Shown: positions 11,783 to 23,935, counted from the stretch's first letter. The stretch is 64,000 bases of DNA from Ailurus styani (GCA_002007465.1 LNAC01000859.1:260551-324550), one strand, 5' to 3'. Translations and numbers: made by a program. Notes: generated from the letters alone by a model not told the origin.

Positions 11783-13899
11783 ATCAGCAGAGGAATTGGT
11801 TACAGATTAAGAATGAAACAGAATGGTGGGGTAGACCCACTGTGGTCGTGCATGTCAGATTCAGTTAACATGTTCTTTAACACGTAGTGGGAAACCATTC
11901 GAGAATCCAAATGAGTGAGACTCCACGCACACCCCCCAAAAAGAGGGAAAAGTAAAAAGTAAAATGAAAGGGAAAAATCATGGGTAGGTGAAGTATGATG
12001 TAGAAGCTACAGGGCTGAGGTCAGCCCGGGAGGTGGGCTCCCACGAAGCTCTCTCTGTGTTCAGGTAGTCCCTGATAACGTGCAACTCTTCTCCAAGTCC
12101 AGACACTGTTCCTATTCCCAAGTTACATAGGGAAAACCAGCCCTGGAGATTGTAACTTTCTCTCATCAGTAGGTTGTGCTAGGATACAAACCCAGGGCTC
12201 CAGAGCTCAAGCAGTTACCCGTATGAATAGGAAACAGACATGAAAATGTACATTTCAGCTCTCATTCAAGCCGAATGTGCTAATTTTCAAAATGGCCATC
12301 TGCAGCCCTATAAACTCTTTTTTTCACCTTCGGGGAAGATCCTGTTATTTGGCCCTCAGCGCTTCAGTTCCCACATAGATTTAAAACCGAACAACAACAA
12401 ACATCTGGCAAAGTAAATAATTTGGAAGAAATCTTCAAGCTGAAAAAAATCTTCAATGCTATGCATTTATTATTGAAGAAAAGCACTCTAATTATCTGTA
12501 AAATCGTATGCTTGGAAACCAAATTAGGAACTTTTAACCTGCAGCATTCTTAAACATCTTCTAAAGTGTTGAAGTTACTGACTGTATTTTTCAAAAGGAA
12601 AAGAAGACAATTTGTAGAATTTCAAACAGACAATATTTGGGGGAGAAGAAAAAACAGCATGAAGTAAAAGTAGCACAATGAGAAATATGTAGTATTTTAA
12701 TGTAAAGTATTTCACCTGAAAAAAATGTTTTTGTGACAGGCAAACCCATACAAAATTTATTAATTTGGGGCTAGCAATTCATTTGCAAAAACAGAAAAAA
12801 TGTAATTCTACTTCTTTCCAAAATTAATGATTTATTCAAGAAAACAATATTGAATTCCAAGTTTATGTTTCTTCAATGAGAAGATAATTATAATTATTTA
12901 TGGAGAATATTCATCCTGTCTTCAGCACAAACAAAAGTCCAAGTTACTAGGAGGCCAATCCCTGCCAGCACACAGAAGTCTGGAAAAACACTGCTTTGCC
13001 ATATGTTCAGATGCTGGCAAAATGAACTCTCCTTGTCAGAAACTGTCTTGCAGTAGTGACTTTTCAGCACTTCCTTGACACACTGTTGTTGCCCTTGCCA
13101 TACAAATTACTTTTGATTCTGCTATACTGATGAACCAGTACCAGTAGTAGTATTTAGGCTGCATATTTCCCTGCTTTTAATTATTTCACTGCACTAATGT
13201 CATTAATGGTTTATGTAGTAACCAAGACAAAGGTAAAAACTAAATTTCTCCCCTGGAAAACCAATTTGTTCAATATAAATTTAGGGTTCATCTAAAGACC
13301 GAATCGCCTGCGCTTTTTTTTTGGTTGTCAATGTGGATGATTCAGGACTTGGTCGTGAATGGGAAGTGCAATAGGACCTTCCTGCATTTTCCCTTAACTG
13401 GCAGGCATAATCTTTACCTAATACTGGTAAATCCCTTTGATTCCTTTAGTACTAACAACCAGAGCAAAGCAAATAAAAATGAGTTTTCAAGATGCAAATA
13501 CTCATTACAAACTTGATAAAAAAAATTAATGGATCTAAGATACATGGTGTCCATGGCCAGTAGCCTCTAATATAGAAGTAACTTTAAAAGGAGATGCTAA
13601 CAGGACAAAAAAAATAATAATTTAAAGCCTTTAAGTTGAAGGAGGAAATCTTGTGAGTCATAATCTCAGAAAAAAGAGAAAGACTTCATTTTAGGAAAAT
13701 TCCAAGAATAGTTACTGAGTTAGGCATACATGGACAGAAAGTAAGAAGTTTTGACCTAATTGCAAGGAGAGGAATTAGAGGCTAGAAAGATTCTTCCCTT
13801 CTAACTTGGTCAGAAATGCTACAAAAGAGTTCCACTGAGATGTAAGTGTGAAGATTTAGCTAGTGAGATGTGTAAGTGAGATGTTTATCAAAATGTCAG
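11783..13899. other. Unassigned stretch, repeat-poor
   Basis: About 2.1 kb with no recognisable repeat. Around 12900-13320 the text is less monotonous (gcatatttccctgcttttaatt, gtcattaatggtttatg) and could be a conserved non-coding block, but sequence alone cannot show conservation. No coding signal. Confidence 0.45.
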
Positions 13900-14051
13900 G
13901 GGGACCTGGATGGCTCAGTGGATTAAAGCCTCTGCCTTCAGCTCAGGTCATATCTCAGGGTCCTGGGATTGAGCCCCGCATTGGGCTCTTTGCTCGGCAG
14001 GGAGCCTGCTTCCTCCTCTCTCTCTCTGCCTGCCTCTCTGCCTACTTGTGA

Positions 14052-14082
<31 letters not shown>

Positions 14083-14114
14083 CAAATAAATAAATAAATC
14101 TTAAAAAAAATAAT
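13900..14114 (+). mobile_element. SINEC element, mustelid-like type
   Basis: Head gggggacctggatggctcag, mustelid-like body, an expanded (CT)n at about 14051-14078, and AATAAATAAAT before the A-rich tail. Target duplication aaaatgtcag (13890-13899) and aaaagtcag (14115-14123). Confidence 0.94.
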
Positions 14115-14123
14115 AAAAGTCAG

Positions 14124-15184
14124 TATCACACTTCCCCAAGAATCCAAACACATTTTATATCCTGCATTATTATTATTATTAGGATGATGATGATTTTGCT
14201 TAATGCTATTGTTACCTAGATTCACAATCTAAAATTCTGAATCATTCTCTTAATCCAGTAATCAGATAATTCTGCCTCTGGACTGGCTCTCCAATCTACT
14301 CCTTCCCCGCTACTGGACTGGACTCCTGCTTTACTAGCCCAGGAAATGACTTCGGGAGCCTAGACCAGGAATTGCAAATAGGTTTCATTACATGTGCCAA
14401 ATCTATTTTTGCTAGTGGCTACTAGTATGTAAAGGCTTGCTTTGGCTTGATGAGAAAAAGTGTTTTTATGGATTAGTGTCATCTACTACAGGCTCAAAAA
14501 ATCTGATATGACACATGTACTGAGTTTCTGCCAATCCTGGCATAAACTACAGAAACAGTATTCTTTCTATCATTTTTCCATTAATTTCTCCCTGTTCCAA
14601 TCTGTCCTCAAGTTGCTTAAATATCTTTCTTTAAAAATTATAACTACATCAACTTATGATTTATAAATTTCTACTTGACTCTCATGTCTGTACAAAATTC
14701 AAACTCCTTAATTTATTATACACTTAAATTTCTTAATCTGGTCCCAATTGACTTAACACTACTCATCTATTTCCTGTCATTCCGACACATTCTAATCACA
14801 CTGAACTTCTCAACTTTTCCTGAAAATTCTGTAAGACTCATGACTCATGATTTCTTCATTAGAACCTAAGCTTTCTGTGGGCAAAGTCTGCATTTGTCTT
14901 TTTACAAAGACCTAAAATTGTACCAAGCAGAGAATAATTGGACTATAATTTTGAGCAGAAAAATGAATAAATTAAGAAACGAATAAATTAACATTTTCTG
15001 CTTTCTCCCTAGAATGTCTGTCTTCAACTGGCAAGTTCCTGTGCACACTTCAAAATTCATGTCACATGTCCCGCCTTCCAGGAAGCTTTCCTTGACTCCT
15101 CAAAGCTAAGTTACCCACTTATTCCCCTGTATCCCTCTGTTTGTACCTGTGTTTAGCATTTGATATGCTGTTTTTTGTTCATTT
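14124..15184 (+). mobile_element. L2 remnant, with unassigned left part
   Basis: From about 14640 the plus strand resembles the L2 3' half: tcatgtctgtacaaaattca, ttaagcctaagctttctgtg-like text at 14865, then tgcacacttcaaaattcatg, ccttccaggaagctttcctt and tccttgactcctcaaag. It is very decayed. Bases 14124-14640 contain a short (ATT)n (about 14167-14180) and are otherwise unassigned. Confidence 0.5.
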
Positions 15185-15640
15185 TTTCTTTTTTAATAAT
15201 TTATATACTGTGAAATGCACAAATCTTAAGTATATTGTTCAGCCAGTTTGGGCAAATGCATCAAACAACAAATATTTCCATAGTTTTTTTCATACTCCTT
15301 CTTTGTCAACCCCTTCAAAGCAATGACTGATGATTTCAGACACCAGAGGTTACTATTTGCCTGTTAAAATTTTTATACAAGTGGGATTACAGATGTATAC
15401 TTGTATAGTTGTTTGTGTCTCTTCTCTTTCATTGAGCATAATATTAGAGATTTATTCATGTTTTTGTCTGCAGCAGTAGTCCCTTCTTTTTATTACTGAA
15501 TAATATTCCATTGTATGGCTAAGCCACAATTTGTCCATTTCCAATTGATGGGGATTTAGGTAGATCCTAGCTTGGCATTATTATGAAGATAGCTACAATG
15601 TTGTATTTTAAATGATCTCTTCACTATAAGATCCTTACTT
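15185..15640 (-). mobile_element. L1 3' region, antisense, old
   Basis: The plus strand reads as the complement of an L1 end: aaatgcacaaatcttaagta, ttttatacaagtgggattac, gaataatattccattgtatg, caatttgtccatttcc, gatggggatttaggtag. No frame is intact. Confidence 0.7.
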
Positions 15641-16164
15641 TGTACAATTAACTAATCAAGAGAAGATACTTGGTGATGATTATTTTGAAATTATAATACC
15701 TCGAGTAGTCCTTGGTATATAGTACTTGATCAGTAATCATCCAATTGGAGTATAATTTGCGTCTCTCTAATCTGAATCTTTGTAGAATCTCTGCCAGTAG
15801 GCTCATGATTGAGAAGTGATAAATTATACCTCTTTGTGGCAAACTACTATATTCCATTTACTTTCTAATTTTCCTTGAGCAATTCCCTTACATTTTCTCC
15901 AAGCCTTGGTTTCCTCATCTATAACATGAAGATAATCATAGCACTTATCTGTTTGGTTTGATTTGAGGATTACTTGAACTTTGCATGGAATTTAATAAGC
16001 ACTCAACAAAGGTTAGTTGTTAATTTATTCTAATGTGTATCCTTCAAATACCTGACTAAGCCTCTTACATAAAGAGATGGAATTTGGGGATGGTTCCCTA
16101 AGAAATAGGGGGAAAAGAGTAAAAAGCACTCAGAGGAGCCAACACAAAATTAGTGAAGAACAAA
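15641..16164 (-). mobile_element. MIR remnant with unassigned flanks
   Basis: Bases about 15870-16025 read as MIR on the minus strand: ccttggtttcctcatctata, gaagataatcatagcactta, aataagcactcaacaaaggt. Flanks 15641-15860 and 16026-16164 are unassigned. Confidence 0.65.
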
Positions 16165-16355
16165 ATCAAGCGACTGACACTATCCCACTTTAAGACTTAA
16201 TATAAAGCTACAGTAATCAAGACAATATCACAATAGCTAAAGAATAGACAAGTAGATCAATGAAACAGAAGATGAAGTGTAGAAACAGACTCACATAAAT
16301 ATAGTCAACTAATCGTTGACACAGATGCAAAGGCAATACAAGAAAGAAAAGATAG

Positions 16356-16529
16356 CCAGGGCATATGGGTGGCTCAGTTGTTTAAGCCTCCATCTCTTGG
16401 TTTCAGCTCAAGGTCATGATCTCGGGGATATGAGATCCAGCCACGGGTCAGGTTCTATGTTCAGTGCATAGTCTGCTTGAGATTTCTCTATCCCTCGGCC
16501 TCTGCCTCTCCCCCAGGTCATGCACACAT

Positions 16530-16575
<46 letters not shown>

Positions 16576-16605
16576 AAATAAAGTCTTAGAAATCTCAGTG
16601 AAAAA
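16356..16605 (+). mobile_element. SINEC element in L1, long CT tract
   Basis: Divergent head (agggcatatgggtggctcag), then aaggtcatgatctcgggg, and a CT repeat of about 40 bases near 16530-16570, followed by caaataaataaag. Target duplication aaagaaaagatag (16343-16355) and aaagaaatgatag (near 16605-16617). Confidence 0.9.
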
Positions 16606-17259
16606 AAAGAAATGATAGTCTTTTCAACAAATACTGCTGGAGCAACTGGATATCCACATGCAAAAAAAAAAATTAATTTAGACAGACACCACACACTCTT
16701 CAAATGGATCATAGACCTAAACGTAAAACTCAAAACTATAAAAACTCTTAGACTGTAATATAGGAAGAAATCTAGATGACCTTAGGCATGATAATGATTT
16801 TTTGGTACAAAACCAAACGTACTATGGATGAAAGAAATAATTGATAAACTGGACTTCATTAAAATTAAAAACTTTTGCTCTGTGAGAGACACTGTCGAGA
16901 GATTAAGAAGACAAGTCACAGATGGGCAGAAAATATTTGCAAAAGACCTAGCTGATAAAAGATTGTTATCCAAAATATATAAATAACTCTTAAAGCTCAA
17001 CCATAAGAAAAGGAACAACCTGATTTAAAAATGGGCAAAATATATAAACAGATGCCTCATCAAAGAAGATGTACAGATAGAAAGCAAGCATATGAAAAAA
17101 TGTTCCATATCATATGCAATTAGGAAAATGCAAATTAAAATAAGAAGATACCACTACACACTTATTAGAGTGGCATAAATTCAGTATGCTGACAACACCA
17201 AATGCTAGCAAGGATGTGGAACAACAGGAACTCTCATTCACTGCTGGCAGGAATGCAAA

Positions 17260-17613
17260 ATGGTACAGCTTCCTAGGAAGACAGTTTGGCAGTTCCTTAC
17301 AAAACTAAACATTCTCTTACCATATGATCCAGCAGTTGTGCTCCTTGGTATTTATCCAAAGGAGTTGAAAACTTATGTCTACACAAAAACCTGCACACGG
17401 AAGTTTATAGCAGCTTTATTCAAAATAGCCAAAACTTGGAAGCAACCAAGGTATCCTTCAGTAGGTGAAGGGATAATAAACTGTGGTAGATCCACTGTTC
17501 AAATGAATAAGCTATCAACCCATGAAAAGTCCTGGAGGAACCTTGAATGCATATTACTAAGTAAAATAAGACCGTCTGAAAAGGGCACACACTATATGAT
17601 TACAGACATATGA
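17260..17613 (+). pseudogene. L1 ORF2 C-terminal open-frame relic (117 codons)
   Basis: Decayed end of the L1 reverse-transcriptase protein. The translated block LPYDPAVVLLGIYPKELK, followed by a KIAKTWKQP-like stretch, is the conserved C-terminal region of ORF2p. The endonuclease and reverse-transcriptase domains are not in this frame. The first Met has no meaning: the upstream frame is closed by old mutations. Bases 42585-42908 (minus strand) preserve the same region of another L1 (SYGPAVILLGVCPKELK), so survival of this frame here is probably chance in a fossil. Confidence 0.8.
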
Positions 17614-18040
17614 CTATTCTGGAAAAGGCAAAATTATGGAGACAGTCACTGTCATGAAGAATAGTTGCCAGGAGAAGGAGAGAAGGAGAGAGGGAGGGGG
17701 GAGGGAGGCAGGGAGGAGTGAATAGGTGAAGCATAGGGTATTTTTAGAGCAGCAAAACTATTCTTTATAAAATTGTAATGGTAAGATGTGTCATTATACA
17801 TTCGTCAAAATCCACAGAATGTACACAAAGAGTGAATCTTAATGTAAATTATGGGCTTTGGATAATGGTATGTCAGCGTAGGTTTACCAGTTGTAACAAA
17901 TGCACCAGCTGGTGTGGAATTTTGATAATGGGGGAGGCTTATACATGTGTGAGGGCAGGGCATGTATGGAAAATCTGTACTTTTGTTCCATATTGCCACA
18001 AACCTAAAATTGATCTTAAAAATAAAGTTTGTTTAAAAGA

Positions 18041-18393
18041 AAAAAAAGTTAAAGTGGGTGAGAGTCTTGTTTCCTTGTGTAACCACTATGGAAAATTATT
18101 TAAGTGGACCAAAAACTAGCTCAAGGCATTTTATTGTAAGGTAAGTTTGGTAAATTAAAAAAAAATGGAAAATTCACAAAAAAATTAAAATCTAAAAAAT
18201 CTCTTACGTCTCTTTGAATTGTATTTCTAAAAATACCTCTTCATATTTTAGAGCAATTCGTATTGAAAAATAAAAATTTGCCAAGGCTATAAACCAATCA
18301 TTTCCACTAATTTTTTTAAAAAAAAACAAAGACTATTTACCATAAAATAATTAGAAAGGATTAATAGCAACCACAGTGTAAAATCCACAGCTC
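18041..18393. other. Unassigned AT-rich stretch
   Basis: A-rich sequence between two plus-strand L1 3' ends. No feature is seen. Bases 18381-18393 (aaatccacagctc) are the left target duplication of the next L1. Confidence 0.6.
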
Positions 18394-19263
18394 TTGAAAT
18401 GCAAACTGGTGCAGCTACTGTGAAAAACAGAATGTAGTTTCCTCAAAAAATTAAAGACAGGACTACCCTACAATTCAGTAATTGCACTACTGGGTATTTA
18501 CCCATAGAAGATAAAACACTAATTCAAAAGGATACATGAACCCCTATGTTTACTGCAGCATTATTTATAAAAGTCAAGATATGGAAGGAGCGCAAGTATC
18601 CACTGATTGATGAATGGATAAAGATGTGGTATACATACACAAGGGAATATTATTCAACCATAAAAAGAATGAAATCTTGGGCGCCTGTGTGGCTGAGTGG
18701 GTTAAAGCCTCTGCCTTCGGCTCAGGTCATGATCTCAGGGTCCTGGGATCGAGGCCCTCATTGGGCTCTCTGCTCTGCAGGGAGCCTGCTTCCTCCTCTC
18801 TCTGCTTGCCTCTCTGCCTACTTGTAATCTCTCTCTCTGTCAAATAAATAAATAAAATCTTAAAAAAAAAAAAGGAATGAAATCTTGCTATTTGCAATGA
18901 CATGGATGGAACTAGAGAGTATAATGAAAAGAGGAAATAAGCCAGTCAGAGAAAGACAAATACCAAATGATTTCACTCATATGTGTAATTTAACACAACA
19001 AATGAACAAAGAAAAAACAAGAGAGACAAACCAAGAAACAGACTCTTAACTACAGAGAACAAAGAGATGGTTACCAGAGGGGGAGGCAGGTGGGGTGATG
19101 GGTGAGATGGGTGATGCGGATTAAGGAAGGCACTTGTGCTGAGCACTGGATGACGTATGAAGTGTTGAATCACTGTATTGTACAGCTGAAACTAATACAA
19201 CACTGTATATTAACTACTTGGAATTAAAGTAAAAACTTAAAAAATTAAAATTAAAAATAAAAT
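18394..19263 (+). mobile_element. 5'-truncated carnivore-type L1 insertion
   Basis: Short L1 3' end of the carnivore type: ccatgtttactgcagcatta-like text, gggaatattattcaaccata, gatttcactcatatgtg, aagagatggttaccagaggg, gcactggatgacgtatgaag, aactaatacaacactgtata, A-rich tail. A target duplication aaatccacagctc / aaatacacagctc (18381-18393 and 19264-19276) supports one truncated insertion. A SINE landed in it at 18679. Confidence 0.88.
18679..18874 (+). mobile_element. SINEC element, young mustelid-like type
   Basis: Near-consensus full-length copy. Perfect 12-bp target duplication gaatgaaatctt at 18667-18678 and 18875-18886, within the L1 at 18394-19263. Confidence 0.96.
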
Positions 19264-20144
19264 AAATACACAGCTCACCTTTGAGAAAAAGGCTCACCTT
19301 TGAGAAAACAAGGGAGAAAAACTGGTAGAGCTATTTAAACAGAGCTATGTAGATTTAAGAAATATGATGAATTCCAAACAGGATAGTTTCGTTTTTTAAA
19401 AATCCACTCTTGAATACATCTCAGTTAAACTGACCACCTTAACAAGCAGCCAGACCACAGAGTGCACTGCAAGGGAATAAATAATGAATATGGGTACAGG
19501 CTGGACAAGCTTTCAGTAGAAGAAACCTAGGGTGAGGGCATCTCTTGTAAAACTAGCCTCACTAAACACAGAGGTACATATGAATCACAACATTTATAAA
19601 ATATCAAGTGTGCCAAGACGGAGATTATATTCTAATAAACAGCTCTCAAAATATTGTAACTCAAGTAAATAGAAATGCATTTCCCTCCTATCTAACAGTC
19701 AGTGGGTTGGCCAGCACAGTAGTTTTGCCATCAGAAACAGGTGACTGCCAAGGAGTCTCTAAACTTCACCAGTTCCCAGCCAGAAGTAAAAGTGAAAGAC
19801 AAAGTTTAAGAAACAAGTTGCACTCTTACAGCATTGGTTCAAACTTAATCGCAGGACCACACCTACAAGCAAAGAAAGCTAGAAAACACAGTCAGCAAAT
19901 TGGTCAAAGGCAGTCAGGTATTCTGCTGAAATTCAGATGGTTCTATTTTTAAAAAGAAAAAAAAACAACGAATATGAAAAAAAAAATGGAAGCCTCTGCC
20001 TCATTTACTAGTCAGACCTGACAGAAACAGGACATGTACCAAGATGTAACAAGGAAACAACTGGAAAAGCAGTTTGCAAAGTCCAGTTGGGGGAGGCTTG
20101 AATGCCCATCTGGGGAGAGTGACCTCACATGGTAGTTAATGAGA
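19264..20144. other. Unassigned stretch with one 115-codon open frame
   Basis: Contains a small direct repeat (gctcacctttgagaaaa at 19273-19289 and 19292-19308) and an open frame at 19608-19952 (plus, 114 residues). That frame has no domain I recognise, no signal peptide or membrane segment, and its composition is ordinary for the region. I do not call it a gene. It could be a decayed unrecognised repeat. Confidence 0.45.
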
Positions 20145-20535
20145 AGCCTTTTTAAAAATAAATATTTTTATTGAAATAGAGCATATCATAAAGGTTCATA
20201 TCATATGTGCGTATCATAAAGGTGCATATCATATCATAAATGTGCACATCATAAAGGTACAGCCTGCTAAATTTATATAAATGTACCCATGTCAGAATCA
20301 CTCAGCTCAAGAAATTTAAGTTTCAGCTCTCCCACCAGCATTTTCATGCCCTTTCCAATCACCAACCTTGTTCACCTCCCTGAAGATAACCAGTACCTAA
20401 TTTGTCTATGTAGATTCATGTTACCTATCTTGTCATGGCATTATCTTTGTGGGATTCAAATATGTAGTATGTGGCAGGATTTTTTAATATTTTACTGCTG
20501 CACAGTATTCCATTACAGAACATGCCATGTTAATT

Positions 20536-20948
20536 TTTCATTTAAATTTAACAAATTAATATATAGAATATTATTAGTTTCAGAAGTAGAGTTCAGTGAT
20601 TCATCAGTATCATACAACAGCCAGTGCTCATTACATACCATGTTTTCCTTAATGTCCATCTCCCAGTTACCCCATTCCCACACCCCTTTCCCCTCCAGCA
20701 GCCCTCATTTGTTTCCTACAGGTTGAGACTCTCTTATGGTTTGTCTCTCTCTCTGATTTCAACTCGCTTTATTTTCCCTCCCTTCCCCTATGCTCCTCTG
20801 TTTTGTTTCTTAAATTCCACATATGGGTGAAATCATATGATAATTGTCTTTCTCTGATTAACTTATTTCACTTAGCGTAATACCATCTAGTTCCATCCAT
20901 GTCGTTGCAAAAGGCAAGCTTTCATTTTTTTGATGGCTGCGTAACATT

Positions 20949-20988
<40 letters not shown>

Positions 20989-21297
20989 GAGATGATAGAG
21001 ATAGAGATAGAGATAGAGATAGAGATACCACATCTTTTTTATCCATTCATCTGACAATGGACATCTGGACTCTTTGCACAATTTGGTTAATTGTGGACAT
21101 TGCTTCTATAAACATTGGGTTGTAGGTGTCCCTTTGAATCACTACATTTGTATCTTTGGAGTAAATACCTAGTAGTGCAATTGCTGGATCGTAGGGTAGT
21201 TCTATTTTCAACTATTTGAGGAACCTCCATACAGTTTTCCAGAGTGCCTGTACCAGTTTGCATTCCTACCAACAGTGTGAGAGGGTTCCCCTTTCTC
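20536..21297 (-). mobile_element. Carnivore-type L1 3' end nested in the older L1
   Basis: Antisense of a carnivore L1 3' end: tattagtttcagaagtagag, cagtgctcattacatacc, ttcttaaattccacatatgg, tagttccatccatgtcgttg, cagtagtgcaattgctggat-like text, ctgtaccagtttgcattcc. Flanks agaacatgccatgttaat (about 20518) and agaaacgtgtcataat (21298) look like one diverged target duplication. The 5' end is truncated. Confidence 0.82.
20952..21027. repeat. (GT)n(GATAGA)n compound microsatellite
   Basis: (GT)16 followed by a GATAGA-type array, inside the nested L1 at the place where the L1 consensus has a short TATA/CACA-rich stretch. It probably grew from that seed. Confidence 0.96.
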
Positions 21298-21840
21298 AGA
21301 AACGTGTCATAATTTACTTAACCATTGAAAGATTAGAGTTGTTCCCAGTTTTCAGCTATTAAAAATAATTCCGCTACAACAGTTTCCTTGTGGTTTTTGG
21401 TGCATCCAATTCTCATTTGTTTTGGCTATATACCAGAGAAGTAGAATTTCCTTCATAGAATATACTTATGTTCGACTTTTGTAGATCATGCTAAATAGTT
21501 CTTCCCAAGTAGCTGTATCATTTATTGTTCCCCGGGCAGTACAGGAACGTTCCAATCGAGCTACATTTTCACCAACACACAGGAATGTCATCCTTTTTCA
21601 TTGTAGCCATTCTGGCCACTGTGATTTTCATTTGTCTGCTGACTACTTAGTTGTTTTAATTTTCATTTGTCTGATGACTACTGAGGTTGAGGACACTTTC
21701 TTAAATGCATTAGTCATTTGGAGAACTACTGTTGAGTATCTCTCTTAACTGCTTACCATCTTTTTATTGGGTGGTCTTTTTAACTTATAGGAGTGCTATA
21801 GATAGCCCGAATATGAATCCTTTGCCAGTTTGTAACTTTC

Positions 21841-22382
21841 TTCTCAGTGAACAGATTTTGAATTTTTTGAATGAGTGGCAAGAATAGTTCCATGTTTTGA
21901 GAAAATTCATCTGCCATGAATATGAAAGAGTCAAGCAGAGAAATGTTAAAAGGATAATGTATATATTTCCTGATAATGTATGTATATATACAATGAGAGC
22001 CTAGTTTAGACAGAGGGCAACAATAATAAAAAAGGAAAGAAAAAAGACAAGAGAGATACTTTATAAAGGATTGATTCATCTATTCAATACTGAGAAGACT
22101 TGATAACTGATTAAGAAAATATGGGACATGGACCATTTATGAAGGACAGTAATACCTGATAAAATGCAGTCAATATTGGCAGATGGGAACTTAGGAAAAT
22201 GAAAGTTTTGAATTACTGAAGAGTGTTTAATTTGGAATTCATTTTTACTATAATGATCACACCAAGTAGCAGCAAGGCCCAATTTCTCCCAACTTAGAGG
22301 TTTTTTATCATTCTTGCCATGATTAGCAACTCCATATTCATTTTCTTTTCAAATTACTCAAGAAAAAATAAAATGACAAAAC
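21841..22382. other. Unassigned AT-rich stretch
   Basis: No clear repeat or coding signal. Frames of 68 and 99 codons on the minus strand have no recognisable domain. Confidence 0.5.
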
Positions 22383-22587
22383 AGGGGTGCCTGGGTGGCT
22401 CAGTCAGTTAAGCATCTGCCTTTGACTCAGGTCATGATCCTGGGGTCCTGGGATTGAGTCTCACATCAGGCTCCTTGCTCAGCGGGAAGCCTGCTTCTCC
22501 CTCTTTCACTCCCCCTGCTTGTGTTCCCTCTCTCGCTATCTCTCTCTCTCTCTCTCTGTTAAATAAGTAAATAAAATCTTGGGGGAA
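22383..22587 (+). mobile_element. SINEC element, arctoid type
   Basis: Head ggggtgcctgggtggctcag, body cccctgcttgtgttccctct, (TC)n, then taaataagtaaataaaatct. The flanks aaaatgacaaaac and aaaaagataaaac are a probable diverged target duplication. Confidence 0.93.
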
Positions 22588-23289
22588 AAAAGATAAAACT
22601 CAAGGTTAAGGAAAGTAATATTTTTTTTTTAAAAAATCAGAAAGGAATAGAAAATTCCTCAAGGAGAATCTTCCCAAAAAGGGATATTTGAGGAGCAGCA
22701 ACCCTAAGACTGTCAAAACATTCCCCATTTCCTCCTGGCCTGAAGAGTAGCCCTAATGCCCTTCCTTTCTTGGTTCTTAACCCACTTATAAGTAAGTTAG
22801 AAGTAAAAGCTGCATAATCTCACTCAAGTGATTCCATAAAAATCCTTATTCAAATGAGACATGAACTCCTCTGTCATTACCATCAGGGCCAACCAACATC
22901 ATCATCTAACATCTATTGAGCACTTACATACACTGTATATTATATACATTATGCGATCCCTGAAAGTCCTGAAAATAAGTATTACGCTATTATTACTATT
23001 CTGTAGCAGAAAGCTTAAGCAATTTGCTCAGTGACAGCACTAGTAAGTCATGGACCTTGGACATGAACCAAGGCAGCTTGACTCTAGAGCTTCCTTCTTA
23101 TCTATTGTTCTCTACATTCTCCTTGCCAGCTATCATGTATCATTGACAGTTAAGGCCATAAAAGAATAAGAATCATAACAATTAGGATTTAGTAGTAAGT
23201 ACCTAGATGCGGAAAGTCCTGTAGGGCATGGTGCACCCTAAGGACAGAAATGAAATTGAGACCTTATCTGAGTGACAAAAACTATTGAA
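22588..23289 (+). mobile_element. MIR remnant with unassigned flanks
   Basis: Bases about 22900-23095 follow MIR order on the plus strand: catctattgagcacttacat, attattactattctgtagca, aagcaatttgctcagtgaca, ccaaggcagcttgactctag. The flanks (22588-22900, 23096-23289) are unassigned. Confidence 0.65.
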
Positions 23290-23935
23290 AGTACCTCATG
23301 TCAGTTCACTTATCTCCCTCTCCACTTCCACCTAGCCCCCTGTTATCACTAATCTTCCAATCACTAACATTTCATTGTCTTTAATTTCCTCTCCATCTCT
23401 AAACCTCCTCTAATTCATTCTCCATCCCACAACCAGAATTACCTTTTTAAATCATAAAACAGCTCATACCACTCTTCTTAAAAATTTCATGGCTTCCCAC
23501 AGCACACGGGATAAAAGTCCTTATTAGGGCCCACCAAATCCTACACAATCTTACCCCTGCTTCCCTTTCTACCCTAACCCTGCTCCCCACTTTCCTTCTC
23601 ACCATGCACATTGCTTTTTATGTCAATTCCTTGAATACAAGAAGCCCTTCTCTACCACAGGATCTTGGTGACTGCTATTCTCTCTGCCAGACCTGTTCTT
23701 TCTCCAGCAACTTCAATGTTTGGCTTCTTCTCATCCTTATCTCAACACAAGAACTTTTCTTTATCATATAGTACCCCGTTACTTCTCTAGCAGACTTTCT
23801 AAAGCGCTGTAATTTGATTACTTAGTCATAAATGTAGTAATTTATCTTTCCCACTAGAATTAACCTTCATGATAGTGTGCCTGGCACATGCTAGATACCA
23901 ACAAGAAATTTGATGAGATGAATCTAATAATCAAT
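23290..23935 (+). mobile_element. L2 remnant
   Basis: The plus strand resembles an L2 3' part: atggcttcccacagcac, tctctctgccagacctgttc, ttggcttcttctcatcctta, cccactagaattaaccttca, agtgtgcctggcacatgcta. Many differences and no intact frame. Confidence 0.6.

Larger units (their letters stand above)
16165..18040 (+). mobile_element. L1 ORF2 C-terminal part and 3' UTR (old L1)
   Basis: Plus-strand order is right for the last third of ORF2 and the 3' UTR: acagtaatcaagacaat, gatcatagacctaaacgtaa, gacttcattaaaattaaaaa, ggcaaaatatataaacagat, agtttggcagttccttac, then a 3' UTR with a G-rich purine run at about 17676-17717 and aacctaaaattgatcttaaa near the end. A SINE at 16356-16605 splits it. Confidence 0.8.
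20145..21840 (-). mobile_element. Old L1 3' region, antisense, split by a younger L1
   Basis: The left part (about 20145-20535: ttttattgaaatagagca, agaatcactcagctcaagaa, cagtattccattacag) and right part (about 21298-21840: agagttgttcccagttttca, atataccagagaagtagaat, cactgtgattttcatttgtc) are consecutive pieces of one old L1 in antisense. The left part has imperfect tandem copies of catatcataaaggtgcatat at about 20175-20265. The right part repeats attttcatttgtctg at 21624 and 21659. Confidence 0.7.

Noticed and set aside
20175..20265. Repeated catatcataaaggt units as a possible satellite
   Set aside because: Only a few imperfect units within an old antisense L1. A local slippage product.
20289..20726. 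145-codon plus-strand frame
   Set aside because: It spans the junction of two antisense L1 fragments and has no sequence of its own.
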